Assembly: GCF_014696925.1 (NCBI RefSeq) | Contig: NZ_JACJQY010000001.1 | Span: 248,001 to 312,000 of the forward strand | Direction: 5' to 3' | DNA: 64,000 bases | DNA from: Phormidium tenue FACHB-1050 | Lineage (GTDB): Bacteria; Cyanobacteriota; Cyanobacteriia; Pseudanabaenales; Pseudanabaenaceae | Part shown: piece by piece, positions 9,854 through 19,528 of the stretch | Layout of the letters: the number at the start of each line of letters is the position of its first letter | Position numbering within the stretch: the first letter of the stretch is position 1 | Notes under the pieces: model-generated | The model's input: the letters and a program-made list of their open reading frames with translations, nothing else | Database searches by the model: none | What the model was told of the DNA's origin: nothing | Program-made: the position numbers and the translations under genes

Positions 9854-10816
9854 ATGCATCAACCTCTCGTTTCAATTCTTATCCCATGTTATAACGCTGA
9901 GAAATGGCTATCAGAGACTATCAAATCTTCACTAGACCAGACTTGGAAGAATATCGAAATTATTATTGTTGATGATGGTTCGACGGATAGTAGTCTAGCG
10001 ATCGCGAAAACTTTTGAATCCAAAAACATCAAAGTCCTTAGTCAAGAAAATAGAGGAGCTAGTGCTGCTAGAAACCAAGCATTAATATACGCTCAAGGAG
10101 AATTTATCCAATATTTAGATGCTGATGATCTATTAGCGATTGATAAAATAGAACTACAAATAAATTTGGCACAGCGAGGTCATAGCGATTATGTGATTGC
10201 AGGAGAATGGGGAAGGTTTTATAATTCTCCGATTGAAACGAGTTTTACAAGAAAATTACTTTGGCAAGATAAGTCTTCCATTGATTGGTTAATTGATTGT
10301 TGGAAAAAAAGAGAAATGATGCCTTCCCATAGTTGGTTAGTGCCGCGTAACATTGCAGATCAAGCAGGAATTTGGAATGAAAATCTTTCACTTAATGATG
10401 ATGGTGAGTATTTTTGCCGTGTAATTTTAGCTAGTAAGGGCATAAAATTTTGTAATGGTGCAAGAAGCCACTATCGCTCTGGAATGATAAACAGCCTAAG
10501 TCGACAGCGATCTCATCAAGCTTTTTCATCTTACTATCAGTCTATACAACTCAGCACGCAAAGACTATTAGATACCGAAAACAGTCCTCGTACTTGCTAC
10601 GCTTCAGCTTGCTACTGGCAAAACTTTGTTTTCGCCTCGTATCCACGTTTCATCGACTTAGTAACATGCGCCGAAGAGAAAATCCGAGCTTTAGGAGGAT
10701 GTGACTTAAAACCTAATGGTGGGATCTTCTTTAAAATCATTCGTGATATTTTAGGCTGGAAACTAGCCATTCGTATTCAACAGTTATACTATCAATATAA
10801 AACTAATTCAATATAA
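9854..10816 (+). CDS. Family 2 glycosyltransferase
   Basis: A 320-residue GT2 enzyme starting with VSILIPCYNAEKWLSETIKS, followed by IIIVDDGSTDSSLAIAK and the donor-binding motif QYLDADDLLAIDKIE (DxDD). The C-terminal half contains LNDDGEYFCRVILASK, in the position of the ED-type acceptor-side motif of WcaE/WcaA-like enzymes. Predicted to transfer one sugar during exopolysaccharide or O-antigen assembly. It contains the only obvious HIP1 octamer of the cluster (near 9998). It lies 62 nt after the first gene and 8 nt before the FkbM gene, consistent with one operon. Confidence 0.88.
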   Translation: MHQPLVSILIPCYNAEKWLSETIKSSLDQTWKNIEIIIVDDGSTDSSLAIAKTFESKNIKVLSQENRGASAARNQALIYAQGEFIQYLDADDLLAIDKIELQINLAQRGHSDYVIAGEWGRFYNSPIETSFTRKLLWQDKSSIDWLIDCWKKREMMPSHSWLVPRNIADQAGIWNENLSLNDDGEYFCRVILASKGIKFCNGARSHYRSGMINSLSRQRSHQAFSSYYQSIQLSTQRLLDTENSPRTCYASACYWQNFVFASYPRFIDLVTCAEEKIRALGGCDLKPNGGIFFKIIRDILGWKLAIRIQQLYYQYKTNSI

Positions 10817-10824
10817 ATATACAT

Positions 10825-11763
10825 ATGAAGTTAGTAGATATTGCAATATATTTAGGTGCTAAGTCAATTAGATTCTTATCTAATTTTATTGGTGTTAGTA
10901 AAATATCTAGAATTTACAACAAATTAATACTAAATCATATTACAGAGCCAATTGTCACATCAAAGATGAAAAATGGAACCCTAATACGTGTTGATCTAAG
11001 ATCTCATACAGAGTTTCTTGCGTATTATCGAGGTGAATATGATACAGATTTCATCAACGCTGTTTTATCTTTAATTGATCCTAACTCAATTTTTTTAGAC
11101 ATTGGAGCAAATATTGGATTTTATACAATTGCTATAGGTGATTTCTTTAGAAGAAATGCTACTTCTGGTCATGTTATAGCATTTGAACCATTTGCAGCAA
11201 ACTTCAATAGGACTATTGAAAATATAAAAGATAATAGTCTTACAAACTGGTGTTCTGTCTACAATTTTGGACTTTCAAATAATTCAAGAGAGGACTTATT
11301 AGTATTAAGAGAAGACTTTTTAGAGGGAGCTATTACTGGTAATGCTTCTATAGCAACTGACAGTAACTTTGATAATGGTTTCACAAAAGTACTAATCAAG
11401 GTAGAAAAGTTGGATGACATATGGAAGACCTACGGAACTAATGGTAAGAGAATTGATTTTATGAAAATTGATATTGAAGGACATGAAGATTTTTGTCTAA
11501 TGGGTGGACAAGAGACTATTAAAATAGATCGCCCAACTATATTAATGGAAGTAAACAAACCATACTATCAATCTAGAAATGTTGAACTAAACAAAGTGTT
11601 TTTTTCATTGATTCCTGACAACTATATCATTTATAGAAAAGATGAAACTAGCTGGGAAATCATAACAGACTTTGATTCGTGTAATGTTGTTGATCATGTT
11701 TTCCTAGTTCCAAACGAGAAAGCTCTTTTGGGAAATTATAAATGTTTACTTAATTTGAAGTGA
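10825..11763 (+). CDS. FkbM-family SAM-dependent methyltransferase
   Basis: A 312-residue protein with class I methyltransferase motif I SIFLDIGANIGFYTIAIGD (about residues 90-108), motif II HVIAFEPFAANF (about 125-136) and the FkbM signature FMKIDIEGHEDFCLMGG (about 212-228). FkbM enzymes in glycan clusters O-methylate sugars, often to cap or mark a chain. The first 60 residues are a poorly conserved extension. Its stop codon overlaps the possible GTG start of the next gene. Sugar target unknown. Confidence 0.87.
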   Translation: MKLVDIAIYLGAKSIRFLSNFIGVSKISRIYNKLILNHITEPIVTSKMKNGTLIRVDLRSHTEFLAYYRGEYDTDFINAVLSLIDPNSIFLDIGANIGFYTIAIGDFFRRNATSGHVIAFEPFAANFNRTIENIKDNSLTNWCSVYNFGLSNNSREDLLVLREDFLEGAITGNASIATDSNFDNGFTKVLIKVEKLDDIWKTYGTNGKRIDFMKIDIEGHEDFCLMGGQETIKIDRPTILMEVNKPYYQSRNVELNKVFFSLIPDNYIIYRKDETSWEIITDFDSCNVVDHVFLVPNEKALLGNYKCLLNLK

Positions 11764-11768
11764 CTGCA

Positions 11769-12647
11769 ATGAAATTGTCTATTATTATTCCTACTGTTAA
11801 CCGTTATAACGACTTGAATAATACTTTAATAGATCTAAGTCATCAAACCCATACCGATTTTGAGGTTATTATCATTGATCAAACCCCAATTGGAAAAGCC
11901 CAAATAATTACTAATAGTGAATTACTAATTCACTATTACCACTCTGAAATTCCTTCAGCTTCATTTGCTAGAAATATAGGAATACAGGAAGCCAAAGGAG
12001 AAATAGTTCTATTTTTAGATGATGATGTCATGATTACGAATAAAGACTTTATTCGTAATCATATTCGCCACTACAAAGATTTAGCTATTCCAGGAGTTGT
12101 AGGATTAGTTTTATCTCAAAATCAAACCAAGCGTTATACTCGTCATTGGATGAGCTATCGTCCCAATGTTGGTTGGTTGTACTTTCCTCAGAACTATGGT
12201 TGTGCTTGTTCTGTAGATAGTGGTCGCTCATGCAACTTATCAGTCCGTCGGCAAGTTGCGCTAGATGTTGGCTGTATGGATGAGAATTATATTAGGGGGG
12301 CTCATCGAGAAGAATCAGACTTCTGTCTCAGAGTAAAGAAAAAACATGGTCAGTTTTTTTATGATCCAGAAGCAGATTTAGTTCATATTGGTAATCCTCA
12401 AGGTGGTTGTCGTAATTGGATTAGTAATCAGCAAGTCATGCCAGATCACCATTTTTTTGGATGTGCATATTTTATCCTTAAAAATATACCTATTTCCCAA
12501 TATCCAGATCATTTATTTTGTGCATTACGTTATTTTGTATTTAACAATAGAAACTTACAAAATCCTTGGCTAATAGTAATTGCTTTCATGAAATTATTCA
12601 AAGGCTTTAATCAAGCTCAGAAAATCCTAAAATATCAAAACAGATGA
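11769..12647 (+). CDS. Family 2 glycosyltransferase
   Basis: A GT2 enzyme of 292 residues from ATG 11769; a GTG at 11760, overlapping the previous stop codon, would add three residues. The start MKLSIIIPTVNRYNDLNNTL is a canonical GT2 N-terminus. IIIDQTPIGK replaces the more usual DDGS block, as in the branch with DQT/DNS motifs, and VLFLDDDVMI is the DxD site. EESDFCLRVKKKHG lies where the catalytic base region is expected. It overlaps the following GT4 gene by 4 nt (ATGA), indicating coupled translation. Confidence 0.87.
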   Translation: MKLSIIIPTVNRYNDLNNTLIDLSHQTHTDFEVIIIDQTPIGKAQIITNSELLIHYYHSEIPSASFARNIGIQEAKGEIVLFLDDDVMITNKDFIRNHIRHYKDLAIPGVVGLVLSQNQTKRYTRHWMSYRPNVGWLYFPQNYGCACSVDSGRSCNLSVRRQVALDVGCMDENYIRGAHREESDFCLRVKKKHGQFFYDPEADLVHIGNPQGGCRNWISNQQVMPDHHFFGCAYFILKNIPISQYPDHLFCALRYFVFNNRNLQNPWLIVIAFMKLFKGFNQAQKILKYQNR

Positions 12648-13837
12648 AAATTATTTTTATTTCTGAACACTATGAGCCAATCCTAGGAGGTACTACTACC
12701 TATGTAAAGTCTATTTGTGAACAGATGTCAAACCTAGGTCAATCAGTAGAGTTGATTGCACCTCAAAATACAACTATTGGCAAATTAGATATTGTAGAAA
12801 TTAATTTAAACTGGAGAATTCATTATATTGGATTGGGATGTAGTCTCACTAGTATCCCTCGAAATCTGAGATTTAAATTTGTTGAAAATGTCAATATTTA
12901 TCTACATCAAGTAGTTAATGAAATCAAGCCAGATATTATTCATGTACTTTTTGGTATGTTCTTACTTGAAGGGCTCAAAATTGAAGAATTCAGTATTCCC
13001 TGTTGCGTGACTATACATAATATTCCCCCTAGAGAATGTGGGACTTCGTGGCTAGGAGATAGCCCTTGGAGATACGTTGGGGATATCTTAAGGAAAAAAG
13101 CTGTGGGATGGATTAATCACCGCAGATTGCTAATTCACAAATATGATACTTATATAACCGTTAGCTCTCACACAAAACAGATTTTGTCAGCAATATTACC
13201 AAATAAAAAGATCGTAGAAATTCAACTAGGTGCAAAAGCTCCCAAACCTATTTCACCAGATTACTCTCAACTTGTGATTGATCAAAAATGTCAAATATTA
13301 ACAGTTGGAGGATTTGTTCCTCATAAGGGGTATCATATATCTTTAAAAGTAGCTTCACAATTATTAGACAATAAATTTCAGTTTTTATGGACAATAATTG
13401 GAGCATCTCGCAATCAAAGGTATTATAAATATTTGCAAGATAAAATTGTAGAACTAGGGTTAAATGAGGTGGTTAATCTTAGATTAAATATAACTGAACA
13501 AGAATTGCAGTTAGCATATTATAACAGCCATATTTATGTACAGACCTCTCTAGAAGAAGGGTTCTGTCTTGCCACATTAGATGCTGCTTTTTATGGAATA
13601 CCTATTATTGGTACACCTCAAGGAGCTATTCCTGAGATTATCAAACAAGCTAGAGGCGTGCTAACAGAATCATATTCACCTTCTATTGCTCATGCAATTA
13701 CACATACATGGAATCTGATTCCTGAATATGTCTACACCGAGGATACACTTATTGCTATTAGACAAAAATACTCGTGGCGGCGAGTAGCAGATGAAATGAT
13801 AGAAACTTATAAAGTATTAACTTCTAATGCAACCTGA
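12644..13837 (+). CDS. GT4-type (GT-B fold) glycosyltransferase
   Basis: A 397-residue glycosyltransferase of the WcaI/RfaB group. The N-terminal Rossmann half begins MKIIFISEHYEPILGGTTTY with the G-G-x3-Y/V acceptor loop. The C-terminal donor-binding half carries LTVGGFVPHKGYHISLKVAS and the E-x7-E-like segment TSLEEGFCLATLDAAFYGIP followed by GTPQGAIPEII. These retaining enzymes use NDP-sugars at the cytoplasmic membrane. It overlaps both neighbours (4 nt before, 11 nt after), so the five-gene core is one transcript. Confidence 0.88.
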   Translation: MKIIFISEHYEPILGGTTTYVKSICEQMSNLGQSVELIAPQNTTIGKLDIVEINLNWRIHYIGLGCSLTSIPRNLRFKFVENVNIYLHQVVNEIKPDIIHVLFGMFLLEGLKIEEFSIPCCVTIHNIPPRECGTSWLGDSPWRYVGDILRKKAVGWINHRRLLIHKYDTYITVSSHTKQILSAILPNKKIVEIQLGAKAPKPISPDYSQLVIDQKCQILTVGGFVPHKGYHISLKVASQLLDNKFQFLWTIIGASRNQRYYKYLQDKIVELGLNEVVNLRLNITEQELQLAYYNSHIYVQTSLEEGFCLATLDAAFYGIPIIGTPQGAIPEIIKQARGVLTESYSPSIAHAITHTWNLIPEYVYTEDTLIAIRQKYSWRRVADEMIETYKVLTSNAT

Positions 13838-15245
13838 ATCATTTCAATTATATGGACAAGGTATCTGGGACTATATTGTTCTTGCAAGTTTTGCTATTTT
13901 AACTATTTGGATAGCATTCACCAAACCTCATCGCATTATTTATATTTTGCCTGCTTGTTTGACATTCTACTTTTTTATTGAACTCGGAACTAGATGGACT
14001 CCTGAGAAGATAGTACCTTCAATATTTATAGTTTCACTAATATTAAACCCCTACATAAAATTAAACTTGGAAATATTTAATGATTCTTGGTTTAGGTCAT
14101 TTTTAACAATGATTTTCATGGCTACTATTTGGGGCTTATTTAGTAGTGAAAACTATCCTGTTTCAGGATTTCAAAATTTTGGTTTTCAATCTCCATATTT
14201 TAGAACAATAATTCAAATGTTTACATATTTGAATTATTTATTGATTTATGCAATTGTTTGGTACAACTCAAAAAATATTACAAGACTAATATCTTTTTTT
14301 AAATATTACATAGGCACTACAACTCTCTTGTGTATCTATGCAGGCTATCAAATTCTTGCATCTAATATTAATTTACCTTTTAGAGGTATTGTTTATAATG
14401 TTGATAAAGTTGGTGTTGGAGCTTTTAGATCTGCTGAAGATTTGATTTTCAGAGTTAATTCATTTTGTGTTGAACCCAAACAGTTTTCTATAACTCTCGC
14501 TATTTCCATAATATTACTAATAGTCTGTCTTGATATACAGCAAAAGCAGTGTGAATTCAAGCTGTTTTCCAAGAGTTTTTTTTCTTATTTGTTAATACTT
14601 ATTCATGGCATTTGTTTTTTTCTAACTTATTCTTCTTCAACATATATCTCAATATCTATATTTTTTGTTTTTTATCTTATTATAAACATTTCAAAAAATG
14701 GATTTAGTAAATCTGTTAATTTAATAATATTATATGTTGTAGTTTTTATCACTGTTTATTCATTGTTTGAACTGAAATTTTTTGATGATATATTTGAGGC
14801 TCGGATCAGCAATCAACTTAACACAAGAAGAATTGAATATTATGCTTTAGATCTCATATTAAGAAAGCCTGAGTTAACTATATTTGGAGTAGGTTTAGGT
14901 AACTATAACTTTCTGTTCAGTCAGGAATTCATTGGAAGAGCAGGGGTTTTTGAAGGTGGCTTTTTAGATGTTTTAAGTTCCCATTTTTTGACAATCTTAT
15001 TTGACATGGGAGTATTAGGCATTTGTATTTTGTGGTTTCCGCCATTAAAGTTATTGTTGAATTTCTTTAATCATCTATCCAATTCTTCTAGATATATTTC
15101 TATGTACATTTATGAGATTTTTTTCTATTTATTTTTAGGACTTGTGTTTATTGCTATATTTTTAAATCCTATTTCTGCTTATCTAGCTTTTCTTGGTGCT
15201 TTCAGAGGCTTTAATAATAGAAGACTTTTATCAAATAATTATTAA
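13827..15245 (+). CDS. O-antigen polymerase / ligase-like membrane protein
   Basis: A 472-residue polytopic membrane protein with about 10-12 hydrophobic segments and a large loop near residues 345-390 containing RRIEYYALDLILRKPELTIF and GVGLGNYNF. The G-x-G-x-G-N-Y pattern after an arginine-rich helix recalls Wzy polymerases and WaaL ligases, which join lipid-linked glycan units on the periplasmic face. It closes the glycan gene cluster, which fits a polymerization role; no Wzx flippase is visible in the window. The sequence is very AT-rich. Wzy versus WaaL cannot be decided from sequence alone. Confidence 0.75.
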   Translation: MQPESFQLYGQGIWDYIVLASFAILTIWIAFTKPHRIIYILPACLTFYFFIELGTRWTPEKIVPSIFIVSLILNPYIKLNLEIFNDSWFRSFLTMIFMATIWGLFSSENYPVSGFQNFGFQSPYFRTIIQMFTYLNYLLIYAIVWYNSKNITRLISFFKYYIGTTTLLCIYAGYQILASNINLPFRGIVYNVDKVGVGAFRSAEDLIFRVNSFCVEPKQFSITLAISIILLIVCLDIQQKQCEFKLFSKSFFSYLLILIHGICFFLTYSSSTYISISIFFVFYLIINISKNGFSKSVNLIILYVVVFITVYSLFELKFFDDIFEARISNQLNTRRIEYYALDLILRKPELTIFGVGLGNYNFLFSQEFIGRAGVFEGGFLDVLSSHFLTILFDMGVLGICILWFPPLKLLLNFFNHLSNSSRYISMYIYEIFFYLFLGLVFIAIFLNPISAYLAFLGAFRGFNNRRLLSNNY

Positions 15246-15360
15246 GCTTCTGTTCTGATTATCTTTTTTGTAAAGGTTTTAATTAACTGATGTTACTGTA
15301 TAAAACCCTGAGTTCACAATTGTTATATATTAATTATATACTTATGAAAAATAAATTACC

Positions 15361-15407
15361 AAAACCCGCAAAGTTTAACTCCTTAAGGGTGCAACTTTGC
15401 GGGTTTT
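15361..15407 (+). terminator. Terminator of the polysaccharide cluster
   Basis: A 15-bp stem (aaaacccgcaaagtt / aactttgcgggtttt) flanks a 17-nt loop that can pair again (actcctt / aagggt). The right arm ends in gggtttt, suiting an intrinsic terminator for the plus-strand cluster. It lies 115 nt after the last gene. The rest of 15246-15529 holds only a short inverted pair (attgaggac... / ...atcctcaat, about 15456-15500). Confidence 0.7.
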
Positions 15408-15529
15408 ACTTTGCAACTAATTATACCTAACTACTTAAACAGAGTAGATTGATCTATTGAGGACTACTCTTTATTTCTACAGGTGTAATCCTCAATAGAA
15501 GAATTCAATGCTATAAATATTGCGTTACC

Positions 15530-16786
15530 TTAAGGATCGACCCAACGATCATCAGATTTAATCAGCGCGATTAACTGCTCTACACCTTCGGCTTCAGGTA
15601 CGCGCTTAATTTCTTCCTTGCCGCGATACAGCGAAATTATACCAGGGGTTTTGCCGACGTAGCCATAGTCAGCATCTGCCATTTCTCCCGGTCCGTTTAC
15701 AATACAACCCATGACCGCAATATCTAGACCCACTAAGTGGCTAGTAGCTTCGCGGACTTTGTGCAAGACTTCTTCAAGATTAAATAGAGTGCGTCCGCAG
15801 GATGGACAAGCCACGTACTCAACCATAGTCTTACGCAATCCAAGGGATTGCAAAATACTGTAGCAAACTGGGATCTCTTTTTCGGGTGCTTCAGTGAGGG
15901 AGACTCGGATAGTGTCACCAATACCTTGAGCAAGTAATGTGGCAATGCCTGCGGTGGACTTAATCCGACCATACTCGCCATCACCTGCTTCGGTTACGCC
16001 CAAATGTAGAGGGTAATCCATACCAAGTTGATCCATGCGCTTAGCCATCAGTTGATAGGCGGCGATCATCACAGGCACACGGGAAGCCTTCATGGAGATA
16101 ACGATATTTCTAAAGTCGAGATCTTCACAAATGCGAATAAACTCGATCGCTGATTCGACCATGCCCTGAGGAGTGTCACCGTAGGTAAAGAGCATTCGTT
16201 CCGCTAGAGAACCATGATTTACGCCAATTCGCATGGCTTTGCCCTGCTCTTTAAGGCTCAAAACTAGGGGCTTAAGGGTGTCACGAACTTTTTCGGCGAT
16301 TTCGTCAAATTCTGATTGGGTGTATTCGGTGCGATTTGCTTTGGGTTTCTCGAATACATATAGCCCTGGGTTAATGCGGACTTTGTGGATATGCTTAGCA
16401 ACTTCGAGAGCTATTTTCATGCCGTTGTGGTGGACATCGGCTACTAGAGGCACATCAAAGTAAGTACGTTTGAGCTTTTGACGGATTTCTGAAAGAGCCG
16501 CAGCGTGAGCCATGCTAGGGACAGTGACACGCACAATTTCGCAGCCAATTTCATGCAAGCGGCGAATTCCTGCAACGGAGCCATCAATGTCAAGGGTGTC
16601 TTCATTAATCATCGACTGAACCACGACAGGAGAGCCACCGCCAATGGTGATATTGCCCACTTGTACGGGTCGGGTTTTGCGTCTGACGATTACACCAAGG
16701 TTTTCGCTACCATCGATAATTGGTTCGGCTTTAGCGTTTTGTGTGCCGTTTTGGGTAATTTTCAGGTTCTCAGAAACAGTCGTCAT
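15530..16786 (-). CDS. ispG: 4-hydroxy-3-methylbut-2-enyl diphosphate synthase IspG
   Basis: Iron-sulfur enzyme of the MEP isoprenoid pathway that converts MEcPP to HMBPP with electrons from ferredoxin. Diagnostic sequences are [37 protein letters not shown] and RINPGLYVF. The [4Fe-4S] ligands are in [15 protein letters not shown] and [12 protein letters not shown]. The short form without the plant insert fits bacteria. ATG at 16786 gives 418 residues; a GTG at 16801 would add five. It is monocistronic and convergent with the polysaccharide cluster. Confidence 0.96.
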   Translation of the reverse strand: MTTVSENLKITQNGTQNAKAEPIIDGSENLGVIVRRKTRPVQVGNITIGGGSPVVVQSMINEDTLDIDGSVAGIRRLHEIGCEIVRVTVPSMAHAAALSEIRQKLKRTYFDVPLVADVHHNGMKIALEVAKHIHKVRINPGLYVFEKPKANRTEYTQSEFDEIAEKVRDTLKPLVLSLKEQGKAMRIGVNHGSLAERMLFTYGDTPQGMVESAIEFIRICEDLDFRNIVISMKASRVPVMIAAYQLMAKRMDQLGMDYPLHLGVTEAGDGEYGRIKSTAGIATLLAQGIGDTIRVSLTEAPEKEIPVCYSILQSLGLRKTMVEYVACPSCGRTLFNLEEVLHKVREATSHLVGLDIAVMGCIVNGPGEMADADYGYVGKTPGIISLYRGKEEIKRVPEAEGVEQLIALIKSDDRWVDP

Positions 16787-16910
16787 AACACTTTTAGTCA
16801 CTTTCAGTTATTAGTTTATCTGAAGTCGGTGACACTAGCTTTAATTTTGTTGAAGGTTAAAGATTGTTATTACAAAGCTTTCCCCCTATTAAACTAGAGC
16901 GGTGCTTCAT

Positions 16911-16954
16911 GCCATAGCGTAAGGGCAATCCATGAATTGCCCTTACGCTATGGC
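16911..16954. repeat. Inverted repeat with 19-bp arms between ispG and cysS
   Basis: The arm gccatagcgtaagggcaat is perfectly complemented at 16936-16954 around a ccatga centre. The inner part resembles the palindrome gtaggggcaattcatgaattgcccctac found at 47872-47899 and inside 32971-33022, so it is a divergent member of that family. It lies between divergent genes and may also influence their promoters. Confidence 0.6.
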
Positions 16955-17004
16955 TTTGCTGTATAATTGCCTCGCGCCTAGATCACCACAAAACACTCAA
17001 ATCC

Positions 17005-18447
17005 ATGACCCTTCGCATTTATAACACAATCACCAGACGCAAAGAAGACTTTATTCCCATCGAAACGGGGATTGTGAAAATGTATGTTTGTGGTGTAACT
17101 GTCTATAATTACTGCCATTTAGGTCATGCTAGAGCCTATGTGGTTTGGGACATGATTCGGCGCTATTTGGCGACAAAATATCAAGTTAAGTATGTTCAGA
17201 ATATTACGGACATTGATGACAAAATCTTGAAAAAGGCGCAGGAAAACAACACCACAATGCAGGCGATCGCAGAGCAGTATATCGCTGCCTACGATGAAGA
17301 CATGGCAAAGCTGAATATTGCCCAAGCCGATGATTATCCCCGTGCTACAGAGACGATTCCCGAAATTATCGATTTGATCCAGCAGTTGATCGATCGCGAC
17401 TATGCCTATTCATCTAGAGGAGATGTCTATTATGCTGTGCAGAAGTTTCCTAGCTATGGCAAGCTGTCGGGACGCAAACTTGAAGATATGCAAGCAGGGG
17501 CAAGTGGTCGAGTTGATGAACAGGAAGAACAAAAGCGCTATCCCTTTGACTTTGCTTTATGGAAATCGGCTAAGCCCAATGAGCCTTTTTGGTCATCACC
17601 TTGGGGAAATGGAAGACCTGGTTGGCATATCGAATGCTCGGCAATGGTGCGATCGCGTTTGGGTGAAACCATTGATATTCATGCTGGCGGCACAGATTTA
17701 CAGTTTCCCCACCATGAGAATGAAATCGCTCAGTCCGAAGCGGCTTATGCAAAGCCACTTGCCAACTATTGGATGCATAACGGATTTGTGAATATTGATG
17801 GCGAGAAGATGTCGAAATCGCTAAATAATTTCACAACTATTCGGGATCTGGTTACTCATTTTGACCCAATGGCAATCCGTTTATTTATCTTGCAAGCGCA
17901 ATATCGTCAACCGATTGACTTTACCGAAGAGGCGATTAATGCGGCAACAAAGGGTTGGGAAACCATTCGCGATGGAATGCTGTTTGCCGCAGATTTTGGT
18001 GCAAAGTTAGGATGGGAAAACATAGAGATTCCTGCTCGAAGCGATGTGGGAGAAGCGATCGCCTGTTTTGAAGAAGCGATGGAGGATGATTTTAATACTT
18101 CTGTGGCGATGTCCCATGTGTTTGAACTAGCCAAGAAATTACGCTCAGAGCGCAACTCACTATCCCATGCAGGTAAAACTGCTGCAAGTTCTGAAGTTCT
18201 ATTTCAAGATTGGCAAGCTCTTAGTTATATGACCAGTATTTTGGGTTTTGTTGCGGATATTAGCGATCGCCAAGTCAAGGTGGAGAACATTAGTGATACA
18301 GAAATAGAATCGCTAATTCAACAAAGAATTGAAGCTAAGAAAGCGAAGAATTATCAAGAAGGCGATCGCATTCGAGATGAGTTAAAAGCTTTAGGGATTA
18401 CCCTCGTTGATCAAAAAGATGGTACAACCCGTTGGCTCAGGGCATAA
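17005..18447 (+). CDS. cysS: Cysteinyl-tRNA synthetase CysS
   Basis: Class I aminoacyl-tRNA synthetase, monomeric and cytoplasmic, charging tRNA-Cys. The 480-residue length is normal. YVCGVTVYNYCHLGHARAY holds the first zinc-ligand Cys and the HIGH-type signature (HLGH); WHIECSAM and the HAGGTDLQFPHHENEIAQSE block supply the other zinc ligands; KMSKSLNNF is the KMSKS motif (about residues 267-275). The C-terminal DALR and anticodon-binding region ends with YQEGDRIRDELKALGI. ATG is 83 nt downstream of the ispG-side palindrome. A small DUF4253-like gene follows 23 nt after the stop codon. Confidence 0.97.
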   Translation: MTLRIYNTITRRKEDFIPIETGIVKMYVCGVTVYNYCHLGHARAYVVWDMIRRYLATKYQVKYVQNITDIDDKILKKAQENNTTMQAIAEQYIAAYDEDMAKLNIAQADDYPRATETIPEIIDLIQQLIDRDYAYSSRGDVYYAVQKFPSYGKLSGRKLEDMQAGASGRVDEQEEQKRYPFDFALWKSAKPNEPFWSSPWGNGRPGWHIECSAMVRSRLGETIDIHAGGTDLQFPHHENEIAQSEAAYAKPLANYWMHNGFVNIDGEKMSKSLNNFTTIRDLVTHFDPMAIRLFILQAQYRQPIDFTEEAINAATKGWETIRDGMLFAADFGAKLGWENIEIPARSDVGEAIACFEEAMEDDFNTSVAMSHVFELAKKLRSERNSLSHAGKTAASSEVLFQDWQALSYMTSILGFVADISDRQVKVENISDTEIESLIQQRIEAKKAKNYQEGDRIRDELKALGITLVDQKDGTTRWLRA

Positions 18448-18470
18448 TTTACCACAACCGCGCTAAATAT

Positions 18471-18869
18471 ATGGATAAATATCAACAGGTAAGAGAAGTC
18501 GGTACAAATGGCGATAATTACGAACTTAGTACTGAAGATCTCATTGAGCAATTCAAGTATTGGGATGCAAAGTATGGAATTGAACTGAGCGATATTGAAT
18601 TTGATTCAGTAACAGTAACTTTTAATAATTTGCCTGAAGACCTAACAGACTTAGCCGTGGAGATTTATGAGTTCTGTCCAGATACTATTGATCAACATTT
18701 TGGCTGTATGGCTGAAGCGATCGCTATTACAGAAGGATTCGGCAAGGAGCTTTCTGAAGATATCCAAACTTTGATTAAAGATATTGATCTCACTGATGAT
18801 GATTATGGATTTGAGCTACTTAAGCGATCGCTTGTGATCAATAAAACGGTTCCACTATGGTGGGATTAA
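18471..18869 (+). CDS. DUF4253-like conserved protein
   Basis: A 132-residue acidic soluble protein from ATG 18471 (MDKYQQVREVGTNGDNYELS). An in-frame upstream start would overlap cysS and adds unlike sequence. The order GTNG-x2-Y, then LIEQFKYWDAKYGIEL, FNNLPEDLTDLAVEIYEFCP and DTIDQHFGCMAEAI resembles the DUF4253 family as I remember it; that identification is moderate. No catalytic motif is evident. It follows cysS by 23 nt and is probably cotranscribed. Function unknown. Confidence 0.6.
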   Translation: MDKYQQVREVGTNGDNYELSTEDLIEQFKYWDAKYGIELSDIEFDSVTVTFNNLPEDLTDLAVEIYEFCPDTIDQHFGCMAEAIAITEGFGKELSEDIQTLIKDIDLTDDDYGFELLKRSLVINKTVPLWWD

Positions 18870-18944
18870 TACCTATTTACGAAGGTGTATCAACACTTTT
18901 GTGCAGCAATATACGTTGCTACCATAATTACTTGTCTCTAATTC

Positions 18945-19526
18945 TCAAATTCTTGCTTTTACAAAAAACTGCTCGGCTGTCACTGCTAAATCTGGGAATA
19001 ACTCATCGGTTAATAGGCGATCGCCTTGATAAGTTTCAGGTGGGCGATCGGGATAGAACACTGTGAAAGTTCTGCTCATCGGATCGATAACCCATACTCG
19101 TAATATCCCAGCCTTCAAATAATCACCAGCCTTCGCCACAAATTCCTTAAAAGTCTGTCCTTCTGACATAATCTCAATTACTAGCTCTGGCGGTACTGGA
19201 CACATTTCATTACCGACATCACTAGGCAATCTCTCTATCGAAATATAGGTCAAATCAGGAACGGGACACCAATCTTGATCGTTGCGTGTTAGCACTATCC
19301 CCCATTCAGGATAAACATAACCTTTGCCCTCAAACAGAGTTCGCAAAAAAATCAATAATTCTGCTTGTAAAGATGCATGAAATCTTTTTGGCGACATTTT
19401 TCTTATGACTTGACCGTCGATAAATTCATAATTCTGATCGGACTCAGGACTTGCCAAAAATTCCGCCAATGTCATTCGCTGTGATGTGACTGTCTCTATC
19501 ACTGGCGATTGAATCACTGTAGTCAT
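18945..19526 (-). CDS. Uma2-family (DUF820) PD-(D/E)XK-fold protein
   Basis: A Uma2/DUF820 protein of 193 residues. The family has a restriction-endonuclease-like fold and is greatly expanded in cyanobacteria; its biological role is not settled. Visible family features are MTLAEFLASPESDQNYEFIDGQVI, VYPEWGIVLTRNDQDWCPVPDLTYI (the PD motif), PPELVIEIMSE (the E-x-K/E strand) and DYLKAGILRVWVIDP. ATG 19526 has an AGGAG seven nt upstream; the earlier ATG at 19532 would be too close to it. It overlaps the stop region of the next Uma2 gene upstream, so the two are coupled. A faint, decayed family A fragment lies near 18873-18905, after its 3' end. Confidence 0.83.
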   Translation of the reverse strand: MTTVIQSPVIETVTSQRMTLAEFLASPESDQNYEFIDGQVIRKMSPKRFHASLQAELLIFLRTLFEGKGYVYPEWGIVLTRNDQDWCPVPDLTYISIERLPSDVGNEMCPVPPELVIEIMSEGQTFKEFVAKAGDYLKAGILRVWVIDPMSRTFTVFYPDRPPETYQGDRLLTDELFPDLAVTAEQFFVKARI

Positions 19527-19528
19527 TT

